DNA of 64,000 nucleotides from DATAGF01 sp963835685 (GTDB taxonomy: Bacteria > Actinomycetota > Thermoleophilia > Miltoncostaeales > Miltoncostaeaceae), in the NCBI GenBank assembly GCA_963835685.1, contig CAWIGI010000002.1:18557-82556 (forward strand). Direction: 5' to 3'. Numbering within the stretch: position 1 is the stretch's first letter; each line of letters begins with the position of its first letter. Below the pieces are notes generated by a model. That model had not been told where the DNA came from. It made no database searches and saw only the letters and a program-made list of their open reading frames with translations. The position numbers and the translations under genes were made by a program. Shown here one piece after another: positions 53,265 to 61,269 of the stretch.

Positions 53265-53280
53265 AATAGGAATGACTATC
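53265..53280. promoter_or_regulatory. Candidate Zur operator upstream of znuA
   Basis: ATAG (53266-53269) and CTAT (53276-53279) form an inverted repeat around a 6-base spacer, in an AT-rich patch directly upstream of the znuA start. The location is where a Zur box would be expected; the match is short and no consensus was searched. Confidence 0.4.
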
Positions 53281-53330
53281 AGAAACATCCTCGAGAGAAC
53301 CAGCCCGGGCCGGCCGCGTATCGTGGGGCC

Positions 53331-54203
53331 GTGCGCGCCGGCCTCGCGAGCATCCCGGCCCCGTCGGTGCGCGACCTCGAGCTCGGGCCGCTCGACATCC
53401 GCCTCTATGCCCTCTGCATCCTCGCGGGCGTGGTGGTCGCGACCTGGCTCACCATGCGCCGCTGGAAGGAGCAGGGGGGCGACCCGGACCTCGTCCTCGA
53501 GGTGGCGCTGTGGTCGGTCCTGTTCGGCCTGATCGGCGCGCGGCTCTACCACGTCATCACGAGCTCGGAGGAGATCGGCGACGAGTGGTACTCGCCGATC
53601 GCGATCTGGGAGGGGGGCCTCGGCATCTGGGGCGGCGTCGCCCTCGGCGTCGCCGCGGGCGCCTACGTCACCCACCGCCGCGGGGCCAGCGTGCTGGCGA
53701 TGATGGACGCCGCGGCCCCGGGGATCCTCATCGCCCAGGGCATCGGACGCCTCGGCAACTACTTCAACCAGGAGCTCTTCGGCGGCCCCACCGACCTGCC
53801 CTGGGGCCTCGAGGTCGACCCGGACCGGCGCCCGGACGCCTACCCGGACAACCCGACGTTCCACCCCACCTTCCTCTACGAGATGCTGTGGGACTTCGCC
53901 GGCGCCGCGCTCATCATCTGGGCGGGCAGGCGGTTCCGCATCCGGCCGCCCGGGGTGTTCTGCCTCTACGTGGCGGTGTACTCGCTGGGGCGGCTCCTGT
54001 GGGAGGAGCAACTGCGCGTCAACCCGTCGCGCGAGTTCCTCGGCCAGCGGCTGAACTTCTGGGTGGCCCTGGTGCTCTTCCTCGGCGCGATCGCGGCCTT
54101 CGTCTGGTCGCAGCGCCGCGCGCCGGTCGAGCCGCCGGTCGGGCCGCCGGACGTCCCGCGCACGCCCGGCGGCCGCGCCCGGCCGGCTCGCAAGCGCGCT
54201 TAG
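53331..54203 (+). CDS. lgt: Prolipoprotein diacylglyceryl transferase
   Basis: 290 residues, open, GTG 53331. Adds diacylglycerol to the lipobox Cys of prolipoproteins in the membrane. Several membrane segments (IRLYALCILAGVVVATWLTM, LVLEVALWSVLFGLIGARLY, AIWEGGLGIWGGVALGVAAG), then the hallmark IAQGIGRLGNYFNQELFGGP and DLPWGLEVDPDRRPDAYPDN, and FHPTFLYEMLWDFAGAALII. The C-terminal tail is charged and proline-rich. It serves the lipoproteins seen nearby (znuA, sbp). Divergent from znuA; convergent by a 4-base overlap with the decapeptide-repeat protein gene. Confidence 0.95.
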   Translation: MRAGLASIPAPSVRDLELGPLDIRLYALCILAGVVVATWLTMRRWKEQGGDPDLVLEVALWSVLFGLIGARLYHVITSSEEIGDEWYSPIAIWEGGLGIWGGVALGVAAGAYVTHRRGASVLAMMDAAAPGILIAQGIGRLGNYFNQELFGGPTDLPWGLEVDPDRRPDAYPDNPTFHPTFLYEMLWDFAGAALIIWAGRRFRIRPPGVFCLYVAVYSLGRLLWEEQLRVNPSREFLGQRLNFWVALVLFLGAIAAFVWSQRRAPVEPPVGPPDVPRTPGGRARPARKRA

Positions 54204-55028
54204 CCGGTCGTCAGGGCCTGCCCGCTCCAGAGGCAGTCGGGCCCTGCCTGGCTCGCGGCAATCACGATCGTCGCAACGTGTGGGACGCCGCCGGAATCGG
54301 TGTAGCCGAGCTGCCACGTCGCCATCTGCACGCCGGCGGCGCTCACGGAGGTGCTCGCGCCGGGGGCGAGCGCGCTGGCCCCGACGACCGGGGTGCTCCC
54401 CGGGTCCTCGATCGCCGAGCGGGCCAGGGTCAGGAGCGCGGGCGAGGTGTTGGCGACCGTGGCCTGCTTCGGGCCGACGTCGGGGCAGTTCACCGAGAAG
54501 GTCGCGATTCCGGGAAGCGCGAGCAGAACGGACGGCGGTCCGCCAGGCGTCACGAGCAGCCGCAGCCGCCCGCTCACGAGCTCTCCCTTGCCCGTGACGA
54601 CCTGACCGGGGACGATGTTCGCCGCGGTGACGGTGCCGCCGGCGATCTTCGCGCCGGTCACGGCGTTCGGCCCCAGCTTCTCCGTCGTGACGCTGCCGTT
54701 GCCCAGCGCGGGCCCAGTGACGGCGCCGGCCGCGAGCTTCGCCGCGGTCACCGAGCCCTGCGCGAGCGCGGCGCCCCCGACCGACCCGGCGCCGAGGTCG
54801 GCGGCGCGGACGGCGCCGGGCGCGAGCTTGGCCGAGTTGACGGCGTTGGCGCGGATCTTCGCCGCGCTCACGGCGTTGTTCTTGATCTTGGGCGTCGTGA
54901 CGGCGTTGTTCTTGAAGCTGGCCCGTGCCGATCTTCGTGGCGGCGTAGCCGGCGCCGCTGAGCGCGACGAGCAGCGCGATCGTCGCGATGATCGTCGCGG
55001 GGTGGAGCAGCCTCTCCTTGGAGAGCAT
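54200..55028 (-). CDS. Secreted decapeptide-repeat (NAVT-x-AKI type) protein
   Basis: About 275 residues; ATG 55028. A signal peptide or N-terminal anchor (ERLLHPATIIATIALLVALS, GAGYAATKIGTG) is followed, after a frame change near 54925, by about ten tandem 10-residue repeats such as NNAVTTPKIK, NNAVSAAKIR, ANAVNSAKLA, GNGSVTTEKL and PNAVTGAKIA. The C-terminal ~140 residues form a non-repeated domain (VSGRLRLLVTPGGPPSVLLA, SVNCPDVGPKQATVANTSPA) ending LWSGQALTTG. The repeat should form a left-handed beta-solenoid or similar rod. Such proteins are common in Thermoleophilia; function unknown, presumably cell surface. Confidence 0.75.
54607..54915 (-). repeat. Tandem 30-bp coding repeats (decapeptide units)
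   Basis: About ten in-frame 30-bp units inside the secreted repeat protein encode the motif x-x-[NG]-[AS]-V-T/x-x-x-K/x-[IL]. The units differ in sequence, so they are diverged rather than recent duplications. Confidence 0.7.
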
Positions 55029-55089
55029 CGCCTCGCCTTCCGTCCGGGGTCGGGACGGGGCGAGCCTCTGGCGGCGCGGCCGGGCGCGC

Positions 55090-55713
55090 TCAGGCCGGGG
55101 GCATCCGCTCCCCGGCGCGCACCGGCACCGCGAGCCGGTTCTCGGGCGGCGCCAGGGGGCAGCTCCAGCGGGGGTCGTACGCGCACGACGGGTTGTAGGC
55201 GTAGTTGAAGTCGAGCATCAGCCGCGCCCCGTCGGCGCTCGCCCCGAGGTCGGCGCCCTTCACGGTGTCGAGCAGGTAGCGGCCGCCGCCGTAGGTCTCC
55301 CCGCCGGCGAGCGCGTCGCGGAAGGGCAGGAACAGCCCGCCGCCGTAGCCCTCGAGCCAGTAGACCGCCAGCGACACCGCCTCGCCGGCGAGCGTCGGCC
55401 GCACGTACCCGATCCGCGTGAAGCGGGTCGGCTCCCCGGTGCTCGTGGGGATGGTCAGCTCGGCCCCGTCGGGGTCGGGCTCGAGCGGCGCCTCCACGCG
55501 CATGTCGGGCCGGTGGGGGAAGTACGGCACGCCCGCGAACTCCTCGCGCTCGGCGGCCGGCAGCGGGCTGGCCGGGTGCTCGGCGAAGAGCTCGTCGCGC
55601 TCGCCGCGGAAGGCCGCGCACGCCGCGGGGGCCCCGTCGGCGCCGCGCACCGCCGCGTACATCGCGTGCACCCGCCGCTTCCAGTCCATCAGCTCCAGGC
55701 GGGGGTGCCCCAT
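55090..55713 (-). CDS. DUF1684 family protein
   Basis: 207 residues, open, ATG 55713, overlapping the ilvD stop (ATGA). The DUF1684 signature region is clear: FTRIGYVRPTLAGEAVSLAV, YWLEGYGGGLFLPFRDALAG, GETYGGGRYLLDTVKGADLG, LMLDFNYAYNPSCAYDPRWS, CPLAPPENRLAVPVRAGERM. No signal peptide. The family has no assigned function; a nucleotide- or metal-binding beta-fold is often suggested, not shown here. The start ERRVHAMYAAVRGADGAP-like helix precedes the domain. Coupled translation with ilvD suggests a metabolic role. Confidence 0.8.
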   Translation of the reverse strand: MGHPRLELMDWKRRVHAMYAAVRGADGAPAACAAFRGERDELFAEHPASPLPAAEREEFAGVPYFPHRPDMRVEAPLEPDPDGAELTIPTSTGEPTRFTRIGYVRPTLAGEAVSLAVYWLEGYGGGLFLPFRDALAGGETYGGGRYLLDTVKGADLGASADGARLMLDFNYAYNPSCAYDPRWSCPLAPPENRLAVPVRAGERMPPA

Positions 55714-57413
55714 CAGCCGGGGTGGGTGACCGCCCCCTCGGACGCCGAGGACACGAGCGCCGCGTACTTGGCGAGCACGCCGCGCGTGTAGCGCGCCGGC
55801 GGGGGCGTCCAGTCGGCCAGGCGCCGAGCGATCTCGTCGTCGGGCAGGTCGAGCCGCAGCTCGCGGGCGTGAACGTCGAGCACGATCGTGTCGGCCTCCC
55901 GCACGGCCGCGATCGGCCCGCCGCGGGCGGCCTCGGGGGCGATGTGGCCCACCATCAGCCCGTGGGTCGCGCCCGAGAAGCGGCCGTCGGTGATCAGCGC
56001 GACCTCGTCGCCGATCCCCTCGCCGACGATGGCCGCGGTGACGTGGAGCATCTCGCGCATCCCCGGCCCGCCGGCGGGCCCCTCGTAGCGGATCACGACC
56101 ACGTCGCCGGGGCGGATGAGGCGCTGCACCACGGCCGCGAAGGCGTCCTCCTCCGAGTCGAAGACGCGCGCCGGGCCGACGTGCAGGCGCCGCTCGTGGC
56201 CGGCCAGCTTCACCACCGAGCCCTCGGGCGCGAGGTTGCCGCGCAGGATCGCCAGGCCCCCGGTGGGGGACAGCGGCGCCTCCACCGGCAGGATCACCTC
56301 CTGGCCCGGGGTCTCGCGCGCGTCCGCGGCGATCTCCCCCAGCGTGCGGCCGTCAACGTTGCGGGCGCCGGCGTGCACGAGGCCGGCCTTCGCGAGCTCG
56401 CGGGTCATCACGGCCACGCCGCCCGCCTCGTGGAGGTCGGTGGCGACGAAGCGCCCGCCCGGGGTGAGGCTGGCGACGATCGGCGTGCGCTCGGCGATGG
56501 CGTCGAAGTCGTCGATCGTCAGCGGGATGCCGAGCTCCCACGCGATGGCCAGCAGGTGCAGGACGCCGTTGGTCGAGCCGCCGCTCGCCGCGATGCCGGC
56601 GATGGCGTTGTCGATCGACTCGCGGGTGATGATCTGCGAGGGGCGCACGTCGTCGCGCACCAGCCGCATCGCCAGGCGTCCGGCCTCGAGGGCGGCCCCC
56701 TCCTTGTCGGGGTGCAGGGCGGGCACCCCGTTCAGCCCGGCCGGGCTGATGCCGAGCAGGTCGAGCGCCATCGACATCGTGTTGGCGGTGAACTGCCCGC
56801 CGCAGGCGCCGGCGCCTGGGCAGGCGACGCTCTCGAGCGCGTGGACCTCCTCCGGCCCGACCCGGCCCGCGGCGTGGGCGCCGACGACCTCGAAGACGTC
56901 CTGGATGGTCACGTCCCGCCCGTGGAAGCGCCCGGGCGCGATCGAGCCGTTGTAGAGGACGAGCCCGGGGACGTCGAGGCGCGCCAGCGCCATGACGGCG
57001 GCGGGGATGGTCTTGTCGCAGCCCACCAGGCAGACGAGGCCGTCGAACAGGTGGCCGCGCGCGGCGAGCTCGATCGAGTCGGCGATGACCTCGCGCGAGA
57101 CCAGCGAGCAGCGCATCCCCTCGGTGCCCATGGAGACCCCGTCCGACACCGAGACCGTGTTCAGCTCGACGGGCATGCCCCCCGCCTCGCGGATCCCGGC
57201 CTTGACGTGCACCGCCAGCTCGCGCTGGTTGAGGTTGCACGGCATCGTCTCGATCCAGGTCGTCGCGACCCCCACGAGGGGGCGGGCGAGGTCCTCGTCG
57301 GTGAAGCCGACGCCCTTGAGCATCGCCCGGGCCGGCGCGCGGTCGGGCCCGTCGGTGATGGCGGCGCTGTGGCGCTTGGCCGGGTCGCTCGGCCCGTAGG
57401 GGTTCGCAGGCAT
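55713..57413 (-). CDS. ilvD: Dihydroxy-acid dehydratase
   Basis: 566 residues, open, ATG 57413. Fe-S dehydratase of branched-chain amino acid (valine, isoleucine) synthesis. Motifs: VGVATTWIETMPCNLNQREL (first cluster Cys), FDGLVCLVGCDKTIPAAVMA (Cys), and ESVACPGAGACGGQFTANTM (Cys, with the family PGAGACGG), NGVPALHPDKEGAALEAGRL, then ASGGSTNGVLHLLAIAWELG and RYEGPAGGPGMREMLHVTAA, and finally ALITDGRFSGATHGLMVGHI. Three Cys in the expected places indicate an intact cluster site. Other ilv genes are not in the window. Stop overlaps the DUF1684 gene. Confidence 0.96.
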   Translation of the reverse strand: MPANPYGPSDPAKRHSAAITDGPDRAPARAMLKGVGFTDEDLARPLVGVATTWIETMPCNLNQRELAVHVKAGIREAGGMPVELNTVSVSDGVSMGTEGMRCSLVSREVIADSIELAARGHLFDGLVCLVGCDKTIPAAVMALARLDVPGLVLYNGSIAPGRFHGRDVTIQDVFEVVGAHAAGRVGPEEVHALESVACPGAGACGGQFTANTMSMALDLLGISPAGLNGVPALHPDKEGAALEAGRLAMRLVRDDVRPSQIITRESIDNAIAGIAASGGSTNGVLHLLAIAWELGIPLTIDDFDAIAERTPIVASLTPGGRFVATDLHEAGGVAVMTRELAKAGLVHAGARNVDGRTLGEIAADARETPGQEVILPVEAPLSPTGGLAILRGNLAPEGSVVKLAGHERRLHVGPARVFDSEEDAFAAVVQRLIRPGDVVVIRYEGPAGGPGMREMLHVTAAIVGEGIGDEVALITDGRFSGATHGLMVGHIAPEAARGGPIAAVREADTIVLDVHARELRLDLPDDEIARRLADWTPPPARYTRGVLAKYAALVSSASEGAVTHPG

Positions 57414-57454
57414 CGGCCGGAGCGTAGCCGAGCGGTCGAGCCGCTCAGGTCGGC

Positions 57455-57521
57455 GAGGCCGCCGCCACGACCGGGCCGCCGTGGCCGCAGGGCCGGCCTC
57501 GGGGCCCGGCCCGGCGGCCTC
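57455..57521 (-). terminator. Nested stem-loops after a small membrane gene
   Basis: GAGGCCGCCG (57455-57464) pairs with CGGCGGCCTC (57512-57521), and an inner GGGCCGG/CCGGCCC stem lies within. On the minus strand this directly follows the stop of the gene at 57522-57701, before the ilvD start. Pure GC without a T-tract. Confidence 0.4.
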
Positions 57522-57701
57522 CTAGTCCTCCTCCTCGCCCCGGGCCCTGGCGCCCAGGGCCGCCAGGGTGAAGAGGGCGAAGATGATCCCCATGACGAAG
57601 GGGAGATATCCGGCCTCGTGCCGCTCGTCCCAGCCGATCCACAGCAGCAGCGCCGACAGCACCGCCAGCCCCGCCAGCATCCAGACCGGAAGTCCCCTCA
57701 T
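57522..57701 (-). CDS. Small two-segment membrane protein
   Basis: 59 residues, ATG 57701 (MRGLPVWMLAGLAVL). Two hydrophobic stretches (LPVWMLAGLAVLSALLLWIG and YLPFVMGIIFALFTLAALGA) flank a short charged loop (WDERHEAG), and the C-terminus is acidic (ARARGEEED). No recognised family. The hydrophobic pattern, clean start and following stem-loop argue for a real gene. It lies between ilvD and the STAS gene with its own transcription direction. Confidence 0.55.
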   Translation of the reverse strand: MRGLPVWMLAGLAVLSALLLWIGWDERHEAGYLPFVMGIIFALFTLAALGARARGEEED

Positions 57702-57791
57702 CGCACGCTCCGTGGTCGCCGCGTCGCACGGGAGCCTAGCGGCGCGGCGCCCGGCCGGGCGTGCCGATCGTCCCTGGTAGTGTCCCGCGCC

Positions 57792-58124
57792 ATGGCCGCG
57801 GAGCACGTGGAGGTCCGCGTCGAGGCGCGCGGCGACGCGACCCTCGTGCGCGTGGTGGGCGTCATGGACGCCCTCGCGCTGGCCGAGGTGTCGCGCGAGC
57901 TCACCGACGCCCAGCGCGGCCCCGGGGCGGTCTACGTCGACCTCGAGGCGGTCACGTTCATCGACAGCCGCGGCCTCGGCGCGCTGCTGGCCGCCAACGA
58001 GCGCGCGCGCGAGGGCGCCCCGCCGGTGCGGATCTACCGGCCCTCGGACGCGGTCCAGCGCCTCCTCGACGTCTCGGGGGTCCGGGGGGTCCTGACCGAG
58101 GTCGAGGAGCTGCCGGCCGCCTAG
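57792..58124 (+). CDS. STAS-domain anti-sigma factor antagonist
   Basis: 110 residues, open, ATG 57792. A single STAS domain: VEVRVEARGDATLVRVVGVM (first beta), DALALAEVSRELTDAQRGPG, AVYVDLEAVTFIDSRGLGAL with Ser59 in the conserved D-S-x-G-L position that is phosphorylated by partner anti-sigma kinases, and LLAANERAREGAPPVRIYRP, then SDAVQRLLDVSGVRGVLTEV. Typical of SpoIIAA/RsbV-like partner-switching. No anti-sigma kinase or sigma gene is adjacent, so its partner is elsewhere. The gene is followed by the PPOX gene after nine bases. Confidence 0.9.
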   Translation: MAAEHVEVRVEARGDATLVRVVGVMDALALAEVSRELTDAQRGPGAVYVDLEAVTFIDSRGLGALLAANERAREGAPPVRIYRPSDAVQRLLDVSGVRGVLTEVEELPAA

Positions 58125-58133
58125 GCTCGGGGC

Positions 58134-58568
58134 GTGCAGCGCGCGCCGGATCGCCGGTCGATCCCCGAGCTCCCCGAGGGCATCGTCGCCGTGCTGGCCA
58201 CGGTCGGCCCGTCCGGGCCCGCGGCGATTCCGGTGAGCGCCCTGCTGCGCGCCGGCCCTGACCGGCTGCTCTTCGCCCTCGCGCAGACGCGCGGGAGCAC
58301 CGCCCGGCTGCGGGCCGACCCGCGCGCGGCCGTGTCGGTGAACGGGCCCGGCCTGTCGCTGTGCGTCGAGGGGGTCGCCCGGATCGCGGCCGACCCCCTC
58401 CCGGGCGCCGAGTTCATGGTCGCCTTCCGGCTCGAGGCGGAGCGCGTCAGGGACGCGCGGGGGCCGGCCACCGAGGTGGACGAGGGGATCCGCTGGCGCT
58501 GGACGACCGAGGAGGCCGCGGCGCGTCACCGCGCCGTCATGGCCGCCCTGGCCGCGCTCCTCTCCTAG
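58134..58568 (+). CDS. PPOX-class flavin-binding split-barrel protein
   Basis: 144 residues, open, GTG 58134. The N-terminal half is typical of pyridoxamine-5'-phosphate-oxidase-like proteins: ELPEGIVAVLATVGPSGPAA, IPVSALLRAGPDRLLFALAQ, TRGSTARLRADPRAAVSVNG, and LSLCVEGVARIAADPLPGAE. The second half is short and charged (GIRWRWTTEEAAARHRAVMA). FMN or F420 could be the cofactor; actinobacterial relatives often bind F420, but this cannot be decided here. Follows the STAS gene directly and ends four bases into the overlap with the metzincin gene (convergent). Confidence 0.7.
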   Translation: MQRAPDRRSIPELPEGIVAVLATVGPSGPAAIPVSALLRAGPDRLLFALAQTRGSTARLRADPRAAVSVNGPGLSLCVEGVARIAADPLPGAEFMVAFRLEAERVRDARGPATEVDEGIRWRWTTEEAAARHRAVMAALAALLS

Positions 58569-60235
58569 GCCCGGAGCCACCCCTCGAACCTCTGGCGGCG
58601 CAGCTCGATCGAGCCGGGGATGCGCTCCACGGGGACCTCGGCCACGACCTTGTAGAGCCCCGGCTCGGTCGGCGTCCACGAGCCGGCGAGCGCGCCGCCC
58701 GGCCCGATCGTCAGGTCCAGCGCGATCTGGGTGCCGATCACCTCGAGCCGCCAGGACAGGCCGGCGAAGGACGGGTCGGTGACCCCCCCGACCGTCACGC
58801 TCCGGCCCCTGGCCACCGGGGTCGCCCGCCCCGGATACGAGCCGAGGGGCGGATCGAACCCCACCGTCGCGGCGGCGGCGCCGGGCAGGGCGCGCAGGTC
58901 GAGGGCGGCGGGCGCCGACGCGTTGCCGGCCGCGTCGACCAGCCGCACGGTCGCCGTCGCGGCCCCCGCCGCCAGCGGGACGCTCACGGTCCCAGCTCCC
59001 GACGGCCCGGCCAGGAGGCCGGGCACGGTGTCCGGGTCGACCCGCGCCACGGTGCCGGCCTGGTCAACGAGCACCGACGCGACCCCCGCCCCCGACGCAG
59101 ACGCACTGACGTCCACGCTCAGCTCCGCGCCGCCCCCGAACGAGCGGACGATCCTCGCGCCGGCGAGCGACAGCCGCGGGGGGGTGCGGTCGAGCCAGGT
59201 GACGCGGACGCGCGTCGAGCCCCGCGGGCCCCTGCCGAGGACGCGCAGCCGGAACGCGCCCGGCACGACCAGCGAGCTCCCAGGACGGAAGAGCTGGCGC
59301 AACAGGCACGAGGTGTCGGACGTGCAGCGGGAGGCCGGAGGGACCGCCGGCACCCTGAGCGGCTTCGGGAACACGTCCTCGTCGATCCCGAGGACGTAGC
59401 GCGAGGGCGCTCGCGCCACGGCGACTCCGGCCGGCAGACGCACCGGCCGGCGGGCGTAGCGCGGGGTGGTGGCGGTGCGCGCCTCGACGAGCCAGTCGAA
59501 TCCCGCGGTGCGCAGCCGGAGCAGCGTCGGCCGGGAGGACTGCAGCGGGCGCACGGCCACCGCGCGGCCGCGCCCCTCCGGGGCGTCCTGCACCGGGGCG
59601 AGGCCCAGGACCGCCAGCTCGTAGGCGCCGGGGCGGTCGCCGAGGTTGCCCATCAGATCGAGCTGGTCGCCGAACTCGTTGACTCCCCGCGGGCGGGCCG
59701 CGCAGGTCGCCGGCCGGAAGGGCCGCGGGCAGGCCCGCGGGTTCGTGGCGTGGTCGAGGCCCAGGACGTGCCCGAGCTCGTGGGCCGCGGTGCGCGTCCT
59801 GCGGGTCCAGGCGCGCCCCTGCAGAGCGATCCACCCGGAGGTCGCGTAGCTCTCGCCGTCGGTCCGGGAGGGCTGGATGAAGAGCGGGATGCCGCCGTCC
59901 AGGGTCACGCCGCGGGCCTCGGCGGCGTGGATGGCCGCCCTGAAGTCGGCGTCGTCGGCGCTCACCCCGGTCGTCGTCCTCCGGTACGCCGGCGCGACCT
60001 CGCCGGTGACGCGCAGCCGGCCGTAGGAGATCCGGTCCCAGTACGCAGTAAGCTGCCGCAGGCCGCGCTCGAGCTGTGCGCGCGCGACGGGGCGCTCGCC
60101 CGGGCGCTCCAGGGGGAGCACCAGGACCCGGACCTCGCGGGGGTCGAGGGGCACCGCGCCCGCGGCCGCCGCGGCGACGAGCAGCGCGAGGAGGGCGCCA
60201 CCGAGGGCGCCGAGGAGGGGACCGCTCCCGGCCAC
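58565..60235 (-). CDS. Secreted metzincin-type metallopeptidase with Ig-like domain
   Basis: 556 residues, open, GTG 60235. Signal peptide (LLGALGGALLALLVAAAAAG). Residues ~30-200 form a catalytic domain with H152-E153-x2-H156-x5-H162 (AAHELGHVLGLDHATNP), the extended metzincin zinc motif, and a Met-turn at M195 (GDQLDLMGNLGDRPG). It resembles gametolysin/M11-like enzymes. After ~370 an Ig-like module follows a TPP linker (VTWLDRTPPRLSLAG), with DAAGNAS turns, similar to the modules of the secreted proteins at 8.4-12.7 kb, and a C-terminal domain (GLYKVVAEVPVERIPGSIEL). The motif is intact, so peptidase activity is likely; substrate unknown. Confidence 0.82.
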   Translation of the reverse strand: MAGSGPLLGALGGALLALLVAAAAAGAVPLDPREVRVLVLPLERPGERPVARAQLERGLRQLTAYWDRISYGRLRVTGEVAPAYRRTTTGVSADDADFRAAIHAAEARGVTLDGGIPLFIQPSRTDGESYATSGWIALQGRAWTRRTRTAAHELGHVLGLDHATNPRACPRPFRPATCAARPRGVNEFGDQLDLMGNLGDRPGAYELAVLGLAPVQDAPEGRGRAVAVRPLQSSRPTLLRLRTAGFDWLVEARTATTPRYARRPVRLPAGVAVARAPSRYVLGIDEDVFPKPLRVPAVPPASRCTSDTSCLLRQLFRPGSSLVVPGAFRLRVLGRGPRGSTRVRVTWLDRTPPRLSLAGARIVRSFGGGAELSVDVSASASGAGVASVLVDQAGTVARVDPDTVPGLLAGPSGAGTVSVPLAAGAATATVRLVDAAGNASAPAALDLRALPGAAAATVGFDPPLGSYPGRATPVARGRSVTVGGVTDPSFAGLSWRLEVIGTQIALDLTIGPGGALAGSWTPTEPGLYKVVAEVPVERIPGSIELRRQRFEGWLRA

Positions 60236-60288
60236 GCAGGAACGATAGCCGCGGGGCGCCGGGACCCGGCGCGGCCCGGCATGCGCCG

Positions 60289-61269
60289 CTAGATGCCGGC
60301 GCCCGCGGCGCTCTCGGCGAACACCCGCTCGTTTCGGGGCCGGACGAAGATGGTGCCGCCCGTCTCGAGCCCGAGCGCGTCTGCGACCTCGCGCGTGACC
60401 TGCGCGGACATGCGCTCACCGTCGCGCTCACGCCGCAGGTTGACGCGCACCTCCCACCCGAGGTAGACGAGGCGCTCGATCGTGGCGGGCGACGTGACGC
60501 CGTTGGCGCGGGCGCTCAGCTCGATGTCGTGGGGGCGCACGAACGTCTCGCCGAGGCGGTTGACGCTCCCCATGAAGGTCATGACGAACTGGTTGACCGG
60601 GTGCTCGTAGAGCTCGCGCGGCGGCCCCACCTGCTCGATGCGGCCCTGGTTCATCACGGCGATGCTGTCGGCGACCTCCATCGCCTCCTCCTGGTCGTGC
60701 GTGACCAGCACCGTGGTCTGGTGGACCTCCTCGTGCAGACGGCGCAGCCAGGCCCGCAGCTCCTTGCGCACGCGCGCGTCGAGCGCGCCGAACGGCTCGT
60801 CCAGCAGGAGCACCTTGGGCTCGACGGCCAGCGCCCGGGCGAGCGCCATGCGCTGGCGCTGGCCGCCCGAGAGCTGGCTCGGGTAGCGGCCGGCCAGGCC
60901 CTCGAGCTGCACGAGCGCGATCAGCTCGTCAACGCGGTCGCGGACCTCGGCCTTCGAGCGGCGGCGGATCTTCAGCCCGAAGGCGATGTTCTCGCGCACG
61001 GTCATGTGCTTGAAGGCGGCGTAGTGCTGGAACACGAAGCCGACGCCGCGCTTCTGGGTGGGGACGGCGGTGGCGTCCTCGCCGGAGATCTCGACCCGCC
61101 CGGCGTCGGGGGCCTCGAGGCCGGCGATGACGCGCAGCAGGGTGGACTTGCCGGAGCCGGACGGGCCGAGGAGCGCGGTCAGCGAGCCGCCCGCCACCTC
61201 GAGGTTGACGTCGTCGAGGGCGACGAAGTCGCCGAAGCGCTTGGTGATGTTAGTGACCGTGATCGCCAC
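60289..61269 (-). CDS. cysA: Sulfate/thiosulfate ABC transporter ATP-binding protein
   Basis: 326 residues, open. Powers sulfate import. Motifs: LTALLGPSGSGKSTLLRVIA (Walker A), FVFQHYAAFKHMTVRENIAF (Q-loop), SQLSGGQRQRMALARALAVE (signature), KVLLLDEPFGALDARVRKEL (Walker B), and TTVLVTHDQEEAMEVADSIA (H-loop). The C-terminal ~90 residues, with FVRPHDIELSARANGVTSPA and IERLVYLGWEVRVNLRRERD, form a TOBE domain as in CysA. ATG 61269 lies inside the cysW 3' end (20-base overlap). Last gene of sbp-cysT-cysW-cysA, and it may also carry molybdate. Confidence 0.95.
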   Translation of the reverse strand: MAITVTNITKRFGDFVALDDVNLEVAGGSLTALLGPSGSGKSTLLRVIAGLEAPDAGRVEISGEDATAVPTQKRGVGFVFQHYAAFKHMTVRENIAFGLKIRRRSKAEVRDRVDELIALVQLEGLAGRYPSQLSGGQRQRMALARALAVEPKVLLLDEPFGALDARVRKELRAWLRRLHEEVHQTTVLVTHDQEEAMEVADSIAVMNQGRIEQVGPPRELYEHPVNQFVMTFMGSVNRLGETFVRPHDIELSARANGVTSPATIERLVYLGWEVRVNLRRERDGERMSAQVTREVADALGLETGGTIFVRPRNERVFAESAAGAGI

